Origin: Chrysoperla carnea
Lineage: Eukaryota > Arthropoda > Insecta > Neuroptera > Chrysopidae
Assembly: GCF_905475395.1 (NCBI RefSeq)
Contig: NC_058341.1
Span: forward strand, 69,943,501 to 70,007,500
DNA length: 64,000 nt
Direction: 5' to 3'
Shown here piece by piece: positions 19,748-31,924 of the stretch. Position numbers and translations under genes: made by a program. Position 1 is the first letter of the stretch. Every line of letters begins with the position of its first letter. A model generated the notes under the pieces. That model was not told the DNA's origin, ran no database searches, and saw only the letters and a list, made by a program, of their open reading frames with translations.

Positions 19748-20394
19748 ACATAAAATACAATATACATCATAAAATACATTTCATCAATTTAACAAACAAG
19801 ATGGGAATGGTTAAATGGTGTCAAAAAAAGGTCTTAAACATTATTATGAATGGCCATCTGCATATAGTATTTTTTTTTTTTTTTTGTCTTTGAAGTAGAC
19901 CGCATATAAACATTTTTATTAGCAAATAATATTCCAGAAAATATTTTTTTCAATAATAAATAAAATTTCTTAAAAAAATCTACATATTGTAGATATTAAA
20001 ATATCCGATTAACAGAAAACACGATCCGAAGATTTTGTAGCAATTTACGTTGAATAATAGTCGAAGTAAACTGTGTTCCATTTTCAAATTTAATAAAAGA
20101 TGGATAATATGTAAACTTTTTTGGATAATCATATCAAAATGAAAAAACTTAAGTATACCTAATCATACAAATTGCTTATAATATTCCCTAAAACCAAATA
20201 TCTGGGTGGGTAAATATTAGATTTGAAAAAAAAGGATATAATAAGTTATGGAAAAATTGATTAACGTTTTCGAAAATAATTAAAGGGACGGTTAAATTTT
20301 ACAATAGGTGCAGAAAGTTTTAATCTATTTTAATTATAGCTAGTTTCTAACTAGGGTATATAGTTTTAATGCTAAAATAAAAATAAAATATGAA
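19748..20394. other. AT-rich gene-free stretch
   Basis: Contains a T-rich run near 19869-19885. No ORF, RNA gene or repeat family is recognised. Confidence 0.5.
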
Positions 20395-20702
20395 TTTTAG
20401 ATTTATGGTTGAAATTATTTGTACCTTATTTTTAACTTTGATAATGAAATTTGTTATAACTTCATGAATGTAGACGAAACATAAGAATACAATTTTCGAT
20501 ATCTGCCTTGGTTTTCGAAATATCAAAAGCTAAATATTTAAACAAAATTTTCGATTTTTTGAAAATTACTGCAGATATCGGAAAATTTTATTATTACCTT
20601 TCGCTTTATATTGATCTTTTATAACATGATTCACCTTCAAATTTGGAAATACAAACTTTTTTAAATTTGTGTTTTCACTACCATGCTCACACATCCTTAA
20701 AA
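20395..20702 (+). repeat. Palindromic MITE-like family C, copy 1
   Basis: Matches the copy at 37414-37738 over most of its length: ggttgaaattatttgtacc, catgaatgtagacgaaa, cataagaatacaatttt, gcagatatcg and a terminal cacacatccttaa. The central part is self-complementary (attttcgatatctgcc facing gcagatatcggaaaatt). There is no coding capacity. Confidence 0.75.
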
Positions 20703-23700
20703 AGTCGGGTACAACGGGTTTTTTTTGTTTTAAATAATTTATCAGTTTTAACTCTAATTTAAATAACTTTTTTTTTAATTTCCACCAACTAGTTTTGTAG
20801 AAATCTATAAAATCATATCATCCATCTACCATTTTACCATAAAGCCAATGTTAAATATTCCTACTTTTTAAGTTATTATTTAAATAATCGAGCAAACCCC
20901 CCTAAAATTTTCAAAATTGATTTAAACTTAGTTCAACTTAATATAAAAAAATCAACTTTTTTATTTAAATTGCCTTGATGCTCGTACATCGTTCAAACAC
21001 TTATCGAAACTAAAGTTTAAGTACATGAACTAATATATTTTTATTTTTCTAACTTTGTGCAAGCAAGTCTTCTACAAATTACAATACACTTTTTTTTTTA
21101 ATTATAACGTTAATTAACGTTAGTCGATAAGACGAGAAAAAAACTACTTCAAATTACATATTTAATTAAATGAAAATAAACTTGTACATTGATTGATTTT
21201 CTCTGTGTAATTTTCCCAAAAAATACAAATATTTTTTTCGATTATAGCGTTAAATAACGCTACTAAAAAAACATTACTTCAAATGAGCATCTTCATAAAT
21301 ATTTTATTGAGGATGTAATTTTTTTTCAAAATAGATTTAAAAAAACGTATTTTTTCAAAACGAAGTATCTTTCTCGAATATCCATAATTTTTAAATTCCG
21401 TGTAAGTGGATATTGTTGTAAGCAATAGGTAATAGTACGGTAAATTAATACGGTTATATAAAAAAAAAGCAGGTATACTTATAAAATGTTTGGTGTTGCG
21501 CCCATAGGATACCACTGTCCATAGTAAATTGTCATAATTAACACTTCAATTAAGTATCGAATTTTTCTGCTTTAGCATTGAAGATTCTACTGATAACTTC
21601 TTGAGTTATTCATGCAGGTGGATAATTATGATGTTTCTGATAATACAATATACATAGCTTTATATAGTGTAATATTTTGTTTAGCATCAAAAATGGTTAG
21701 AAATATCGAAAAAATATTTATAGGGAAAAGTTGACCCATTTACCGATTTTCATGACGAAATTCGCATTTATTCCATTATTTTGATCTTCATTCAGAATTA
21801 ATTTTTAATTTGATAATTAGTATGTTATGGAATGTTACAATAGGGTAAATTATCTAATAATTTATTTTTTATTTTTAATTGTTATGTATTCAATTGTTAT
21901 ATTGTTATGTATTTGAAATTTTTTTTAAACGGGCTCGATTTTCACTACCGGGAGACTGTCTTAGAAACCCAGTTTATAATATTAAGTATTGACGAATTTA
22001 GAATGTTTAGTAAACCAAAAGAGTACAGTAAAATAATTTCTACAACTTAAATAATTTACTATTATAGAAAATTATTTATTATGTAAATGGGTTAAAAAAA
22101 TTCATAAAGTGTCTATAGGAAATTTTTTATTTAACAAAAGTCGCTTAATAATAATGACTTTAAAATAGTTTAAATTATTTAAAATAGATATTATAAATTT
22201 GTGATCCTGGTTCAGAAACTTATCAGCTTGGTAGGCTGTACGAAATATGTAAAAGGTAAAGGTTGTAAAAGTGACCATTATATGCACAAATATTTCTTTG
22301 AATAAATGTTACCTGTTCTTCCACCAACCAATGAATAAACGCTAAAAAGAAACTGGTCAATTAATGAAAGTTTCTTCGGTACGAAATATTTATTCGTAGG
22401 TCAATCTATAAGCAAAAGTATTAGCATATTGTTGATGTATTTGTGAGATAAACTATTTTCAGAATTTAAGTATTGAATTTCTTGAAGTATATTTTGCTTT
22501 ATTCATTCTATGTACGAAAGTTTTCTGTGTAATATATTCGTAATTTTTGTTTCGTTTTGTGATTTAAATTCGGTATTTTTTCCAAAAAGTACAGTATTTA
22601 ATTTACTGGAACAGTGAATTGAGTGAATTATTCAACACAAAGGTAAGTCTCTATATTGTTTATTCTTATTATTTGATATTTTTTTACAATTTGTGCATCA
22701 TTGAAGGAGTGTGGAAAAATATATTTTGAATAAATATAGCAAAATATTAAATATTATATATATATATGTTATAATATATTACATATTATTTAGATATTAA
22801 ATTTAATATATATTTATTCAAATGTGCGATAAAAATGTTACAATTTGTCTTGAATGCCTCCACACCGTCTGCTCTCCCGGAAACAGTATATATGTACTGT
22901 AAAATTTTATTATATTTCATGGCTATTTAGAATTTTTTAGAAAATATATAATATGTAATTTTTTGTTAACTAACGTAATTAGATGTCAATTAACATCTGC
23001 ATTATAGTTTTAAGTAAATAAACTAATTGACTTGATTATTTTTATTAATTCTGTGTAATATTTAAAAAAAGTTAAAAAAAATTTATAGTGATTATAGTTA
23101 TAGCAAATAAAGCTTTTAACTTTTAATATTTTAACTTTTTTAATATAAAGAATCTGTAAAGTCCCATTTCAAAAGTTTAAAGTTGGTCCCCTTCCCAGTA
23201 CAGGGGATGAATGAGGTGGTTCGGGTTTTCATTTTATTAAACACATTTAAAAAATATTGCCCGAGCACTTTTCATCAAAGCACACAAAGTGTATTTCTTC
23301 GATACTGCAGTTCATTGACACTCTTTAAAAAAACCCTTTCCATTTCTTAACCAAACTAATGTTAAAGCAGAAGAATGATTACAGACAAACCCGTAATTAT
23401 TTTTCGCATTTTAATTTAAACTTAATTATTATTTATAAGAAGTAATGGATAATTTAAGTTAAATTGTTACCCAAAAATTCAATTAACATATACAGGTATT
23501 TATAAAAATATCTGCTTTTGAATATATAAATATTAAGCTATTCACTCTTAACATCAATTGAACAGCGGGTCCAAAAATTGAGAAAAATATCGATAAGAAT
23601 GTTAATGGTCGTTTAGATATGTAGACCAATTTTTATTCATTTAGAAATGTAGAACAACGGATCAAGATATCACTGCACTGCCTAGATATGTAAGAGTGTA

Positions 23701-25160
23701 TATAAAGAATTTTGTAAAATAACATGTATGGAACACGAAGGTGAATACGTTGAGGCAAAACGATCTGAAAATAACTGTCTTACTTACGTCAACAATAATA
23801 ATTGTAACGTAGGTAGGTAATGTATGAAAAATGTTATATATTAATTATTTTGTTATAAATTTTTCAAATTAGCATTTAAACATTTAATTACGACATTTTA
23901 ATGACCCAATGAGGGAAATTTTGTTATCAAAAACAAAAATCGCGGAATGATCTTTTTGACGGGGGTTTTGAAAAGAAGATAATTCAAAAATACGTATTTT
24001 TTTACCCAATACTCAATCCTGTATTTTTAACAGTTCTCTAGTTTAGTCAAGAAAGTTTTGAAATTGATAAATTTTTTTTGTTGGAAACGGTGGGGTGGGG
24101 ATTAATAGTTGATAATAATAGTATGAAAAGCTAGCAATTGTAGAATTAACATTTCTGGAATTTTTTAATAATTAATGAAAATTACACTTATAGTTAATAA
24201 TCAATTTTTTTGATTCAAAAAAATAATTTAAAATCAAATAAAAATGTCCCAAACGTTATTTCTGCAATTACTGCCAGGCAAACTTTGATTATTGATTTTT
24301 TTAGAAACTTAGCCATAATTCGACCTGAAGGGATTCAGTTTGCTCGCTAGACCCCACAATTGTCAGCGGCGGTTCATCAATTTCAAAAACAAACAGGTAT
24401 AGACCCTTTTCTATTATTCATACAAATTCGAAAAAAATTATTAGTACCTGCATAAAAAGTGTTATCTTTTCTTATAGCTATTTGTGCTTATTACTAGAGA
24501 ATGAATTATGATACAGGGTCGAGCCTTAGCAAAAAATACGTATTTTTGAATTGTCTTCATCTTCCCATTTCCATTTAATGTTTTCAGCGAAAATAAAAAC
24601 TTCCCCAAAAATGTTTCTTCAATTTTATTCATGTAATTGTTCTTTTATAAACAAAATTATTTATATACACTCCTACATATCTCGGGTTTCCCTTAATATC
24701 TGCTGTAAATGGTCTACATTGATAAAAGACATTCCCGCCGGACACCCCGTACATGCTATGTTTAAAGTGAATAGCTGACTGTTAACATTTTCCAAAGCAG
24801 TGTAGAAAATAATTTTTTTACCTAAACTTTATAAAAAAAATTTTTTTTTTTTTCAAATGTAGCCTACGTAAACGTCCTACATATGACAATTTGTGCTATA
24901 TGATACCATTACTATGATATAACAAAAATTGTATTAGAAGGAAAATCGAGTTTTCTTTATTTCGCCAAAAAGTCATTTACAGAATAACCGTTGAAACAGA
25001 AGAGCTTTTTAATTATTTTGATTTTAGTTTTTGTATGACTATAAAAATTGACCTTCTGTTTAAGTAGTAGATAAGCTATATTTTGTATCGTTTCACATAA
25101 AATATACTATTTTCTATATGTTTAAGAATATTGTAACAGAAGTTAAAATTCCAAAAAAAA
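20703..25160. other. AT-rich gene-free stretch with scattered repeat pieces
   Basis: No long ORF. Parallel segments with taacgttaattaacgttag and ttaaataacgct near 21105-21265 look duplicated. The segment at 21660-21770 (gcatcaaaaatggttagaaa, then ttaccgattttcatgacg) recurs at 26420-26540. A strong donor-like sequence (aaaggtaagt) ends at about 22649 after a promoter-like stretch, and a T-rich run spans about 24835-24855. Small ORFs such as 24551-24778 look fortuitous. Confidence 0.45.
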
Positions 25161-25850
25161 TACAGTGTGATCATTTTAATCTATAATGGCTAATAGTTAG
25201 TTTTGTAGTTAACCAATCAAAAATTAACTAACATAAAAATTGCTGAGTTTAATGGGAAACATCATGTTCAGACATCGAATTTGGACAATTCTTCGGGTTT
25301 CTTTAATAGCCAATTAAGATTCTAAACGGTTAGAGATTTAAAGTTGATCCTCATAAAAAACTAACACTTTTGTTTAAAACATTTTTTCGAAAAACGTTTA
25401 ACTTCAGAGAAAATGCGGCTTAAAATTGTCAATTGCAATAAATTGAAAAAAGTACGCTTTCAGTTTATCGATAAAGTCATGGGCAGAGAGAGCGAATGCC
25501 TTCTATTGACCTTGGCAACTTTTGGAAAATTTTTTTCCCGTAGTTAGCCTATTTTTTTTGTTGATAAATGTAATAATAATATATTTTTAACGAAAGCTGA
25601 CGATTTTGGAAAAAATGGTTTTGATGAAAAATGAGGATCGACCTTCTAATTTAAAGTGTTAGATCTCTTACCGTTTACCGTTTACTAGCTAAATTGGGTA
25701 TTAAAGAGGCTCCAAGAACTTAGTCAAATGTGATGTCAAATCATGACGACCGTCATCAAACTACAACTTTTATTAGAGTTATTATTATTTGATTATTACC
25801 TACAAAACGAACTATTAACCATTATAAAATAAATTAACCCACCCTGTATA
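25161..25850. repeat. Palindromic MITE-like family B, copy 1 (690 bp)
   Basis: The ends are tacagtgtg and its counterpart caccctgta. The arms pair through ataatggctaatagttagtt with aactattaaccattat, acatcatgttcagacatc with gatgtcaaatcatgacg, and gttagagatttaaag with ctttaaagtgt-type segments. A second copy lies at 62604-63287, and a partial end at about 55190-55240. No ORF; non-autonomous. Confidence 0.8.
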
Positions 25851-25979
25851 TCTCAACCAATTTGTATGTTAAAAAACCCCAAGAAAACTTTTTAAAAAAA
25901 TTTGAAAATAATAATAGTTTTTTGTAAATGTCATTGTGTTCGAAAATAAAAGGATCAATCGACGTACCTTCACCACATA

Positions 25980-26180
25980 GTTTCCCACTGACTTTTGATC
26001 GATTTTATTATTATAGCAGAACTTCAATAACTTAAACTGCGGTAACGTAAAAGAATTAATAAATTTTATCGATTCTTCTTTCTCAGAGCCTTAAATATCT
26101 CTTACTTAAAATACAACCTCTGTAACTTAAACGAATAATTTTGTATTTGGATCTCGGTAGCTTCAAGTAATTAATATTGC
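25980..26180. repeat. Degenerate spaced repeats resembling pogo/Tigger-type ends
   Basis: Three spaced motifs of the form acttcaataacttaaac, acctctgtaacttaaacg and ctcggtagcttcaagt resemble the repeated c-t-c-t-g-t-a-a-c-t-t-g-a-a type subterminal motifs of some pogo-like elements. No transposase pairs with them, so only a decayed terminus is suggested. Confidence 0.3.
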
Positions 26181-26711
26181 TCAATAACTAACATCATTCA
26201 TATTTTTATTGATTATTTAAACCAACCCGCATGCACAATAAAAAAATAATATATATACAGTATGTCGCTTAAGATGGACCCTCATATTTTCGCTATTTAT
26301 AGGAATATCCATTTGAAATTTTGCACACAGTCATACAGGGTGATGTGTTACAATTTTTAAGATACTTAACCGAAATCAGAATTTTAAACTCCTACAAATT
26401 AACTAATAGTCTCGTTTCTTAATATTTTGCCTAGCGTCAGAGATGGTTAGAGATATCGAAAAAAAATTATAAGAAAAAGTTGCTTGGAATATTTTTTATA
26501 TACCTATTTACCGATTTTCATGACAAATTTCGTATTTTTTAATTTTTCCACTATCCTTCCTTTTCTCAAAATTATTACAAACAACATTTTTTCAGTTTTT
26601 ACATTCCATAGCTCAGCAGTATAACAATTTGTTCTTTACTTTTATGTTGAGTGTGCTATAGAGTGTAAAAACTGGACAAATGGATGAGAGAGGATGTCTT
26701 TCTTTACTTAC

Positions 26712-26800
26712 ATGGCGTCATAAAACAAACGATTACGTTATCAAGACTGCCTATACATGATATTTCAGCAATTAACTGAGTCAATTATTTGTTTTCATTT
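26712..26800 (-). repeat. Interspersed family A, 5'-end fragment
   Basis: Reverse-oriented match to the 5' end of family A (gaaaacaaataattgactca and ccatgtatagg-type segments, tgacgccatg). The rest of the element is missing. Confidence 0.65.
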
Positions 26801-27119
26801 TTTTTTTTTAATTTAAATTTCCCTGAATAGGTATGCAATTAACATTAGATTATACTTTCAATAAAAAAATGAGTAACATTCCAAAAGTAATGTAAACTTT
26901 TATTTTTATTTCCAGACTTCGGTATCTAGTTGACAAATCGTATAATATATTTCACCAATCTCTGCCATTATACGTCACTAAAAGGTTTTTTTTTTTTTTT
27001 AATTTATTGCATTTTACTTTTATAACTTTCACTCCGTAACCGTAAGGTATATTTTTTGGAAATTGTTTAAGTAAGATTTTCGCAGTTTTTGAATTAAAAA
27101 ATTTTCTAGTGACGACATT

Positions 27120-29444
27120 ATGTCTGAATTTAATGAATTCAATTATGATGATGAATCCGATTTTGATGATGAAGATTTTGGCTACGAAGATGAATTTTTC
27201 GACTGCAATAGTACCTTTGTATGGGATTGTCCACCTAATGAAACATCCTATGATAAAGAAGTATATGCTAAATGGACTATGTTTGAACCTTCAAAGATTA
27301 CTGTTTGGGAGGTTTTAAATATGATACTAGCATTGACCATCAGGTTCAATTTATCGTATGAAGCTCAACAGGCTATTTTAGAATTAATAAAGATTCTTGC
27401 TGGACCATCGTTTACTAATTTGGATGTTTCAAAATACTTAAATCGTAAATTATTAAATCCTGCCGAAGACCTAATAAAATATGTATTTTATTGTACTTTA
27501 TGCAATAAACCATTAGCAGATCCGGTATCGAAATATAAATTAAAAAATAAAGAAGTTGCATGCTTAAATTGTAAGAAAGAATACAAATTAACAACCAAAA
27601 CAGACAACTTTTTTATGATTCTCAATTTGGAACATCAATTACGGCAGATTTTAAATGACCCAGAGTTACGAGACTCTATTAACAATAATATTTTAAATCA
27701 AAAAAATAATCGCGGTGTCACTGATGTATGTGATGGTTATAGATATAAAGAAGACAACTTCATTAAATCAAAACAAAACAAGAACGAATTTGTTTTAACT
27801 TTAAATGTCAATATCGATGGAACATCCAAATTTAATAATAGTAAGCATAGCATTTGGCCAATCCAATGTATTGTCAATGAAATACCAAAATTACAACGGA
27901 ATAAGTTTGTACTTCTTGCAGCACTATGGTGCACAATTAGCGAGCCAAAACCTCAATTTATGAATCTTTATTTGAAATATTTCCTTGATCAAGTTTCAAA
28001 ACTCACGAACACGGGTATTAAAGTCACAACGGGCAAAGGTACTGTTATAACATACTTTTGCAAAATTTTTTCTTTTCCTTTGGATTCAGTTGCTCGACCC
28101 ATTTTACAAAATCGTTTGGATTTCAATGGATATTTCGGCTGCAGTTGGTGCTACCATCGAGGAGTTTACGTAGCGAATAGCATCAGGTACCCACTCTTGC
28201 CCAATAATCCCGAAGAACGGAATCATGAAAAATATTTGCAAGATGTGCTTAGAGTAAAAGAGTCTTCAAATGAGAATCCAAGTTCTAATAAAAGGCCAAA
28301 ACTACGATCAGATAAGGGGATTAAAGGATCTAGCATTTTGTCACAAATTAATGATTTCGATTGTGTCTGGGGCTTTTCTCACGATTACATGCATGCTGTT
28401 CTCTTGGGTGTAACTCGACAATTGTGGGAACAATGGAGCAAGGATCTTTTAACCGTTGCAGATAAAAAATTGATTGATGAACGATTAATTTCCATAAAAC
28501 CTCCTAACGAAATTCATCGAGTTCCCCGTATTATGGAAAATAGAAAAAACTGGAAAGCTACAGAGTGGAGGTCGTGGCTTTTGTTTTATAGCGTACCAGT
28601 TTTAACTGGAATTTTAGAACAACGGTTTTTAGACTCTTATAAATTGTTTGTTAGAAGTATATTTGTTCTTCTAAAAACCAATATCAGTGCCAAGGATTTA
28701 GTGCAGAGTAAACGAGACCTTCTCAGATTCGTATATGACTGTCAGATATTCTATAAAGAACCGTTTATGACTTTTAATGTTCATAGCTTACTACACACAG
28801 TTGACAGTGTAAAAAAAAATGGTCCATTGTCCGTTACGTCTACGTATCCTTTTGAGGGCAATATGTTTCCTCTAAAAAAAACAGTGACCAGCCCAAAGGT
28901 TGTTCTATGCCAAATGGCTGACAGAACATTGCGAAATGCAAATTTCCAAAATCAAATGTGTCTTGCTTTGACCGATAATGAATCATGGAGTTTTTGTAGG
29001 ACTTTGCTGAACAAACGAAAGTACGTTACAAAAAATTATAAAAAAACACAAGATGGGGCATTTTTAATTAAAGATAAAGATGACAATTCACAGGAGTTTA
29101 ACCGGTGTACATTTAAAGGAACTATGTACCATAGTGAATTATATACGAGAACCAATAAAACGGACAATAGTGTAGTTTTTTTAAATGACATGCGTTATGC
29201 AAAAATTGAATCCTTTTTACCTCGTAACGATATCACTTTAGTTAAAATAAAGTTTTTACAAGTTTCAACTTGTGATAATTTGACACATTTATCGAAGGTA
29301 GTAAGTTATGACAACCAATCATCATTTATAAAAATTACGGATATTGCTGGCAAATTAGTTTCTATGTGTATTCCAACAACAACGGATAAATTAGAGTATA
29401 ATACTTATGTATCTCAACAACCGAATAATTTTGAAACACAATAA
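27120..29444 (+). CDS. EnSpm/CACTA (CMC)-type tnp2-like transposase, intact 774-codon ORF
   Basis: Single-exon ORF from ATG 27120. An acidic N-terminus rich in Asp/Glu is followed by a CxxC...CxxC zinc finger (C125, C128, C148, C151). The tnp2-like catalytic region follows: VNIDGTSKF with Asp233, a CSWC pair at 341/344, Asp422 in HDYMHAVLLGVTRQLWEQW, and a DUF4218-like C-terminal part with FNVHSLLHTVDSV and Glu579 in YPFEGNM. D233, D422 and E579 are my candidates for the DDE triad. Family members cut and paste DNA elements with CACTA/CACTG ends. I could not find convincing terminal inverted repeats between 25.9-27.1 and 29.4-30.1 kb. An AATAAA signal overlaps the stop codon. An open frame this long amid decayed DNA implies recent activity or host co-option. 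Confidence 0.85.
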   Translation: MSEFNEFNYDDESDFDDEDFGYEDEFFDCNSTFVWDCPPNETSYDKEVYAKWTMFEPSKITVWEVLNMILALTIRFNLSYEAQQAILELIKILAGPSFTNLDVSKYLNRKLLNPAEDLIKYVFYCTLCNKPLADPVSKYKLKNKEVACLNCKKEYKLTTKTDNFFMILNLEHQLRQILNDPELRDSINNNILNQKNNRGVTDVCDGYRYKEDNFIKSKQNKNEFVLTLNVNIDGTSKFNNSKHSIWPIQCIVNEIPKLQRNKFVLLAALWCTISEPKPQFMNLYLKYFLDQVSKLTNTGIKVTTGKGTVITYFCKIFSFPLDSVARPILQNRLDFNGYFGCSWCYHRGVYVANSIRYPLLPNNPEERNHEKYLQDVLRVKESSNENPSSNKRPKLRSDKGIKGSSILSQINDFDCVWGFSHDYMHAVLLGVTRQLWEQWSKDLLTVADKKLIDERLISIKPPNEIHRVPRIMENRKNWKATEWRSWLLFYSVPVLTGILEQRFLDSYKLFVRSIFVLLKTNISAKDLVQSKRDLLRFVYDCQIFYKEPFMTFNVHSLLHTVDSVKKNGPLSVTSTYPFEGNMFPLKKTVTSPKVVLCQMADRTLRNANFQNQMCLALTDNESWSFCRTLLNKRKYVTKNYKKTQDGAFLIKDKDDNSQEFNRCTFKGTMYHSELYTRTNKTDNSVVFLNDMRYAKIESFLPRNDITLVKIKFLQVSTCDNLTHLSKVVSYDNQSSFIKITDIAGKLVSMCIPTTTDKLEYNTYVSQQPNNFETQ

Positions 29445-30129
29445 ATTATTTACATAACCAATGTATGATTTATAGAGCTCTATATGTGCGTATTATCATT
29501 ATCCATTTTTAGCCTTACTTTTAGTCATAGAATAATCGACGAATGTGATGAATCGCATAAAAGTCTAGTTAACATGTACAAATTAGCAAATTAAATTCTG
29601 TAAAATTGTCTGTGGATAACTTGAACAAAAAATTTTTCTTTCTCGCTGACATCTCCACCTTGACGAAGATATTTTTTATCGGGTGAGGAAGCTTGTGTGC
29701 CTTAATGAATCTGAGAGCTATATCGACGGTAGCATAGCTACTGGTAGGGTCACCCTAGTCGAACAGGTCTAAGATGAAAGGCCAGACAAAGAGAGATGGC
29801 TTAGTCTTCTAACATAAAAAAAATTATATAAATTAATACTCAAATCACTAAACGAGAGTTTGTAAATTCGTAACGTAAATGTATTAAGGTATTCAGTTTC
29901 ACGGTTACTGGTAAATACAGATTTGTTCAAAAAGTTTTTACCACGTATTTTTTGTATTTACAATAACAACAACTTGTATTCAATTAATTTCATTTCTATG
30001 GTAACATCTTTTTGTGCAATTTTTTTCTACCATTTATGTGGTAATTTTTTTTCGGAAACAAACGAATGCAAATATTTTAATATTATTATTAGAGAAATAA
30101 CCCGTGAGTGATACATACATTCAACTAAT
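29445..30129. other. Transposase 3' flank with a GC-richer unassigned segment
   Basis: No further ORF of note. The segment at about 29640-29805 (ggaagcttgtgtgcctt, gcatagctactggtagggtc, agatgaaaggccagacaaag) is GC-richer than its surroundings and resembles a dispersed transposon piece that I cannot place. The short ORF at 29923-30111 lacks any recognisable pattern. Confidence 0.4.
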
Positions 30130-31588
30130 AAAAAAAAACTTTTAACAAAAACAAAACCGACTTCAAAAGAAAATCTTTTCCAAACAAATTAATATGCACT
30201 AAAAAGTAAAAAAATAACGATAATATAAGGCAGTTAAAATTATTGTTTTTTTTGGAGTCGGTGTCAGCCAAGGAAACAGCTCTGACAGAACAGTTTGCTA
30301 CATTAGCTTGGCTGACACCGACTCCAAAAAAAACAATAATTTTAACTGCCTTATATTATCGTTATTTTTTTACTTCTTAGTGCATATTAATTTGTTTGGA
30401 AAAGATTTTCTTTTGAAGTCGGTTTTCTTTTTGTTAAAAGTTTTTTTTTATTTCGTGATTTTTAGTGAATCTGAGTACACTAACTTATTTTTCACTAAAA
30501 AAGAATCTGTGATATTGATTTATTCGTCCTCTTGTCGTACATAATGAATGCAAATTAAAGACTTTTATGGTTTTCTCATGAATGGCGTTGTCAGAACCAG
30601 ACCAAAATGAAATGGGACCATACGGAAAGCACCAGCTTTCAAATAGATAAAGAATCATCGAAATCGGTTGACGTGATATTGAGTTATTCGTCCTCATGTC
30701 GTGCTTAATGAATGCAAATTTAAGACTTTTATGGTTTTCTCTTGGATGGGGTTGTCCGAACTAGACCAAAATGAAATGGGACCACACGGGAAGCACCAGC
30801 TTTCAAATAGATAAAGAATCATCGAAATCGATTGACGTGATTTTGAGTTATTCGTCCTCTTGTCGTGCATAATGAATGCAAATTTAAGACTTTTATGGTT
30901 TTCTCTTGGATGGCGTTGTCAGAACTAGACCAAAATGAAATGGGACCACATGGGAAGCACCAGCTTTCAAATAGATAAAGAATCATCGAAATCGGTTGAC
31001 GTGATATTGAGTTATTCGTCCTCTTGTCGTGCATAATGAATATAAATTTAAGACTTTTATGGTTTTCTCTTGGATGGCGATGTCAGAACTAGACCAAAAT
31101 GAAATGGGACCACACGGGAAGCACCAGCTTTCAAATAGATAAAGAATCATCGAAATCGGTTGACGTGATATTGAGTTATTCGTCCTCTTGTCGTGCATAA
31201 TGAATGCAAATTTAAGACTTTTATGGTTTTTTCTTGGATGGCGTTGTCAGAACTAGACCAAAATGAAATGGGACCACACGGGAACCACCAGCTTTCAAAT
31301 AGATAAAGAATCATCGAAATCGGATGACGTGATATTGAGTTATTCGCACTCTTGTCGTGCATTATGAATGCATATTTAAGTCTTTTATGATTTTCTCATG
31401 GATGCCGTTGTCAGATCTTGACCAAAATGAAATGGGACCACGCGAGAATCACCAGCTTTCAAATAGATAAAGAATCATCAAAATCGGTTCACCCAGTCAA
31501 AAGTTCTGAGGTAACAAACATAAAAAAAAAAAAAAAAATACAGACGAATTGAGAACCTCCTTTTTTTTGGTTTGAAGTCGGTTAAAAA
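30130..31588 (+). mobile_element. Composite element: 320-bp hairpin plus six 164-bp tandem units
   Basis: A near-perfect hairpin (30130-30451) has arms of about 140 bp around a loop of about 40 bp bounded by tcggtgtcagccaag and cttggctgacaccga. It is followed by a tandem array and ends gtttgaagtcggttaaaaaa. The sequence aaccgacttcaaa thus occurs inverted at both ends. A second copy in reverse orientation lies at 60127-60782 with only one tandem unit, and an end fragment at 55347. There is no coding capacity. Hairpin plus internal tandem units recalls Helentron-associated non-autonomous elements, but this is inference. Confidence 0.75.
30509..31493 (+). repeat. 164-bp tandem repeat, six copies
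   Basis: Units begin gtgatattgagttattcgtc and contain atgaatgcaaatttaagac, gttgtcagaactagaccaaa, atgggaccacacgggaagca and atagataaagaatcatcgaa. Copies start near 30509, 30672, 30836, 31000, 31164 and 31328; the period of 164 is regular. The inner copies are most alike and the outer copies more diverged, the usual result of unequal exchange. Four similar short minus-strand ORFs of about 70 codons arise only because the repeat lacks stops in one frame. Confidence 0.9.
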
Positions 31589-31924
31589 AATTGGAGAGTC
31601 TATGTAAATTTATGTATAAAAATTCGATTTTAAGTGGTCCTTGAGCCATAGTTAGAAAATTTATAAAACTCCTACAGTAATTTTTGATAGATATCCTAAA
31701 ATGAACATTTTGACAAAATGAGTAGAAATCGTTATTTAACATCATGAAATTGTTAGAATTGTTACTGTTAGTAAAATAATTTCAAATAATATATAATTAG
31801 TTCGTTTTTTATAGCATAAATATATTATACATAAAAGTATCACTACATAGATATTTGGCGCATTGCTGTCGTCAGGTCCGGGATCTTAAACTGATTTTAA
31901 CAATTTTGCATAAAATCATTGACA

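Noticed and set aside
29640..29805. GC-richer segment considered as an exon or structured RNA
   Set aside because: It has no open frame of useful length and no clear fold. It is more like a transposon fragment, but not assignable.
30485..31362. Four similar minus-strand ORFs of 70-71 codons
   Set aside because: They recur exactly with the 164-bp tandem unit and exist only because the unit lacks stops in that frame. No start context or protein pattern supports them.
30509..31493. Regular repeats considered as a CRISPR-like array
   Set aside because: The whole 164-bp unit is conserved with no variable spacers, and the DNA is eukaryotic.
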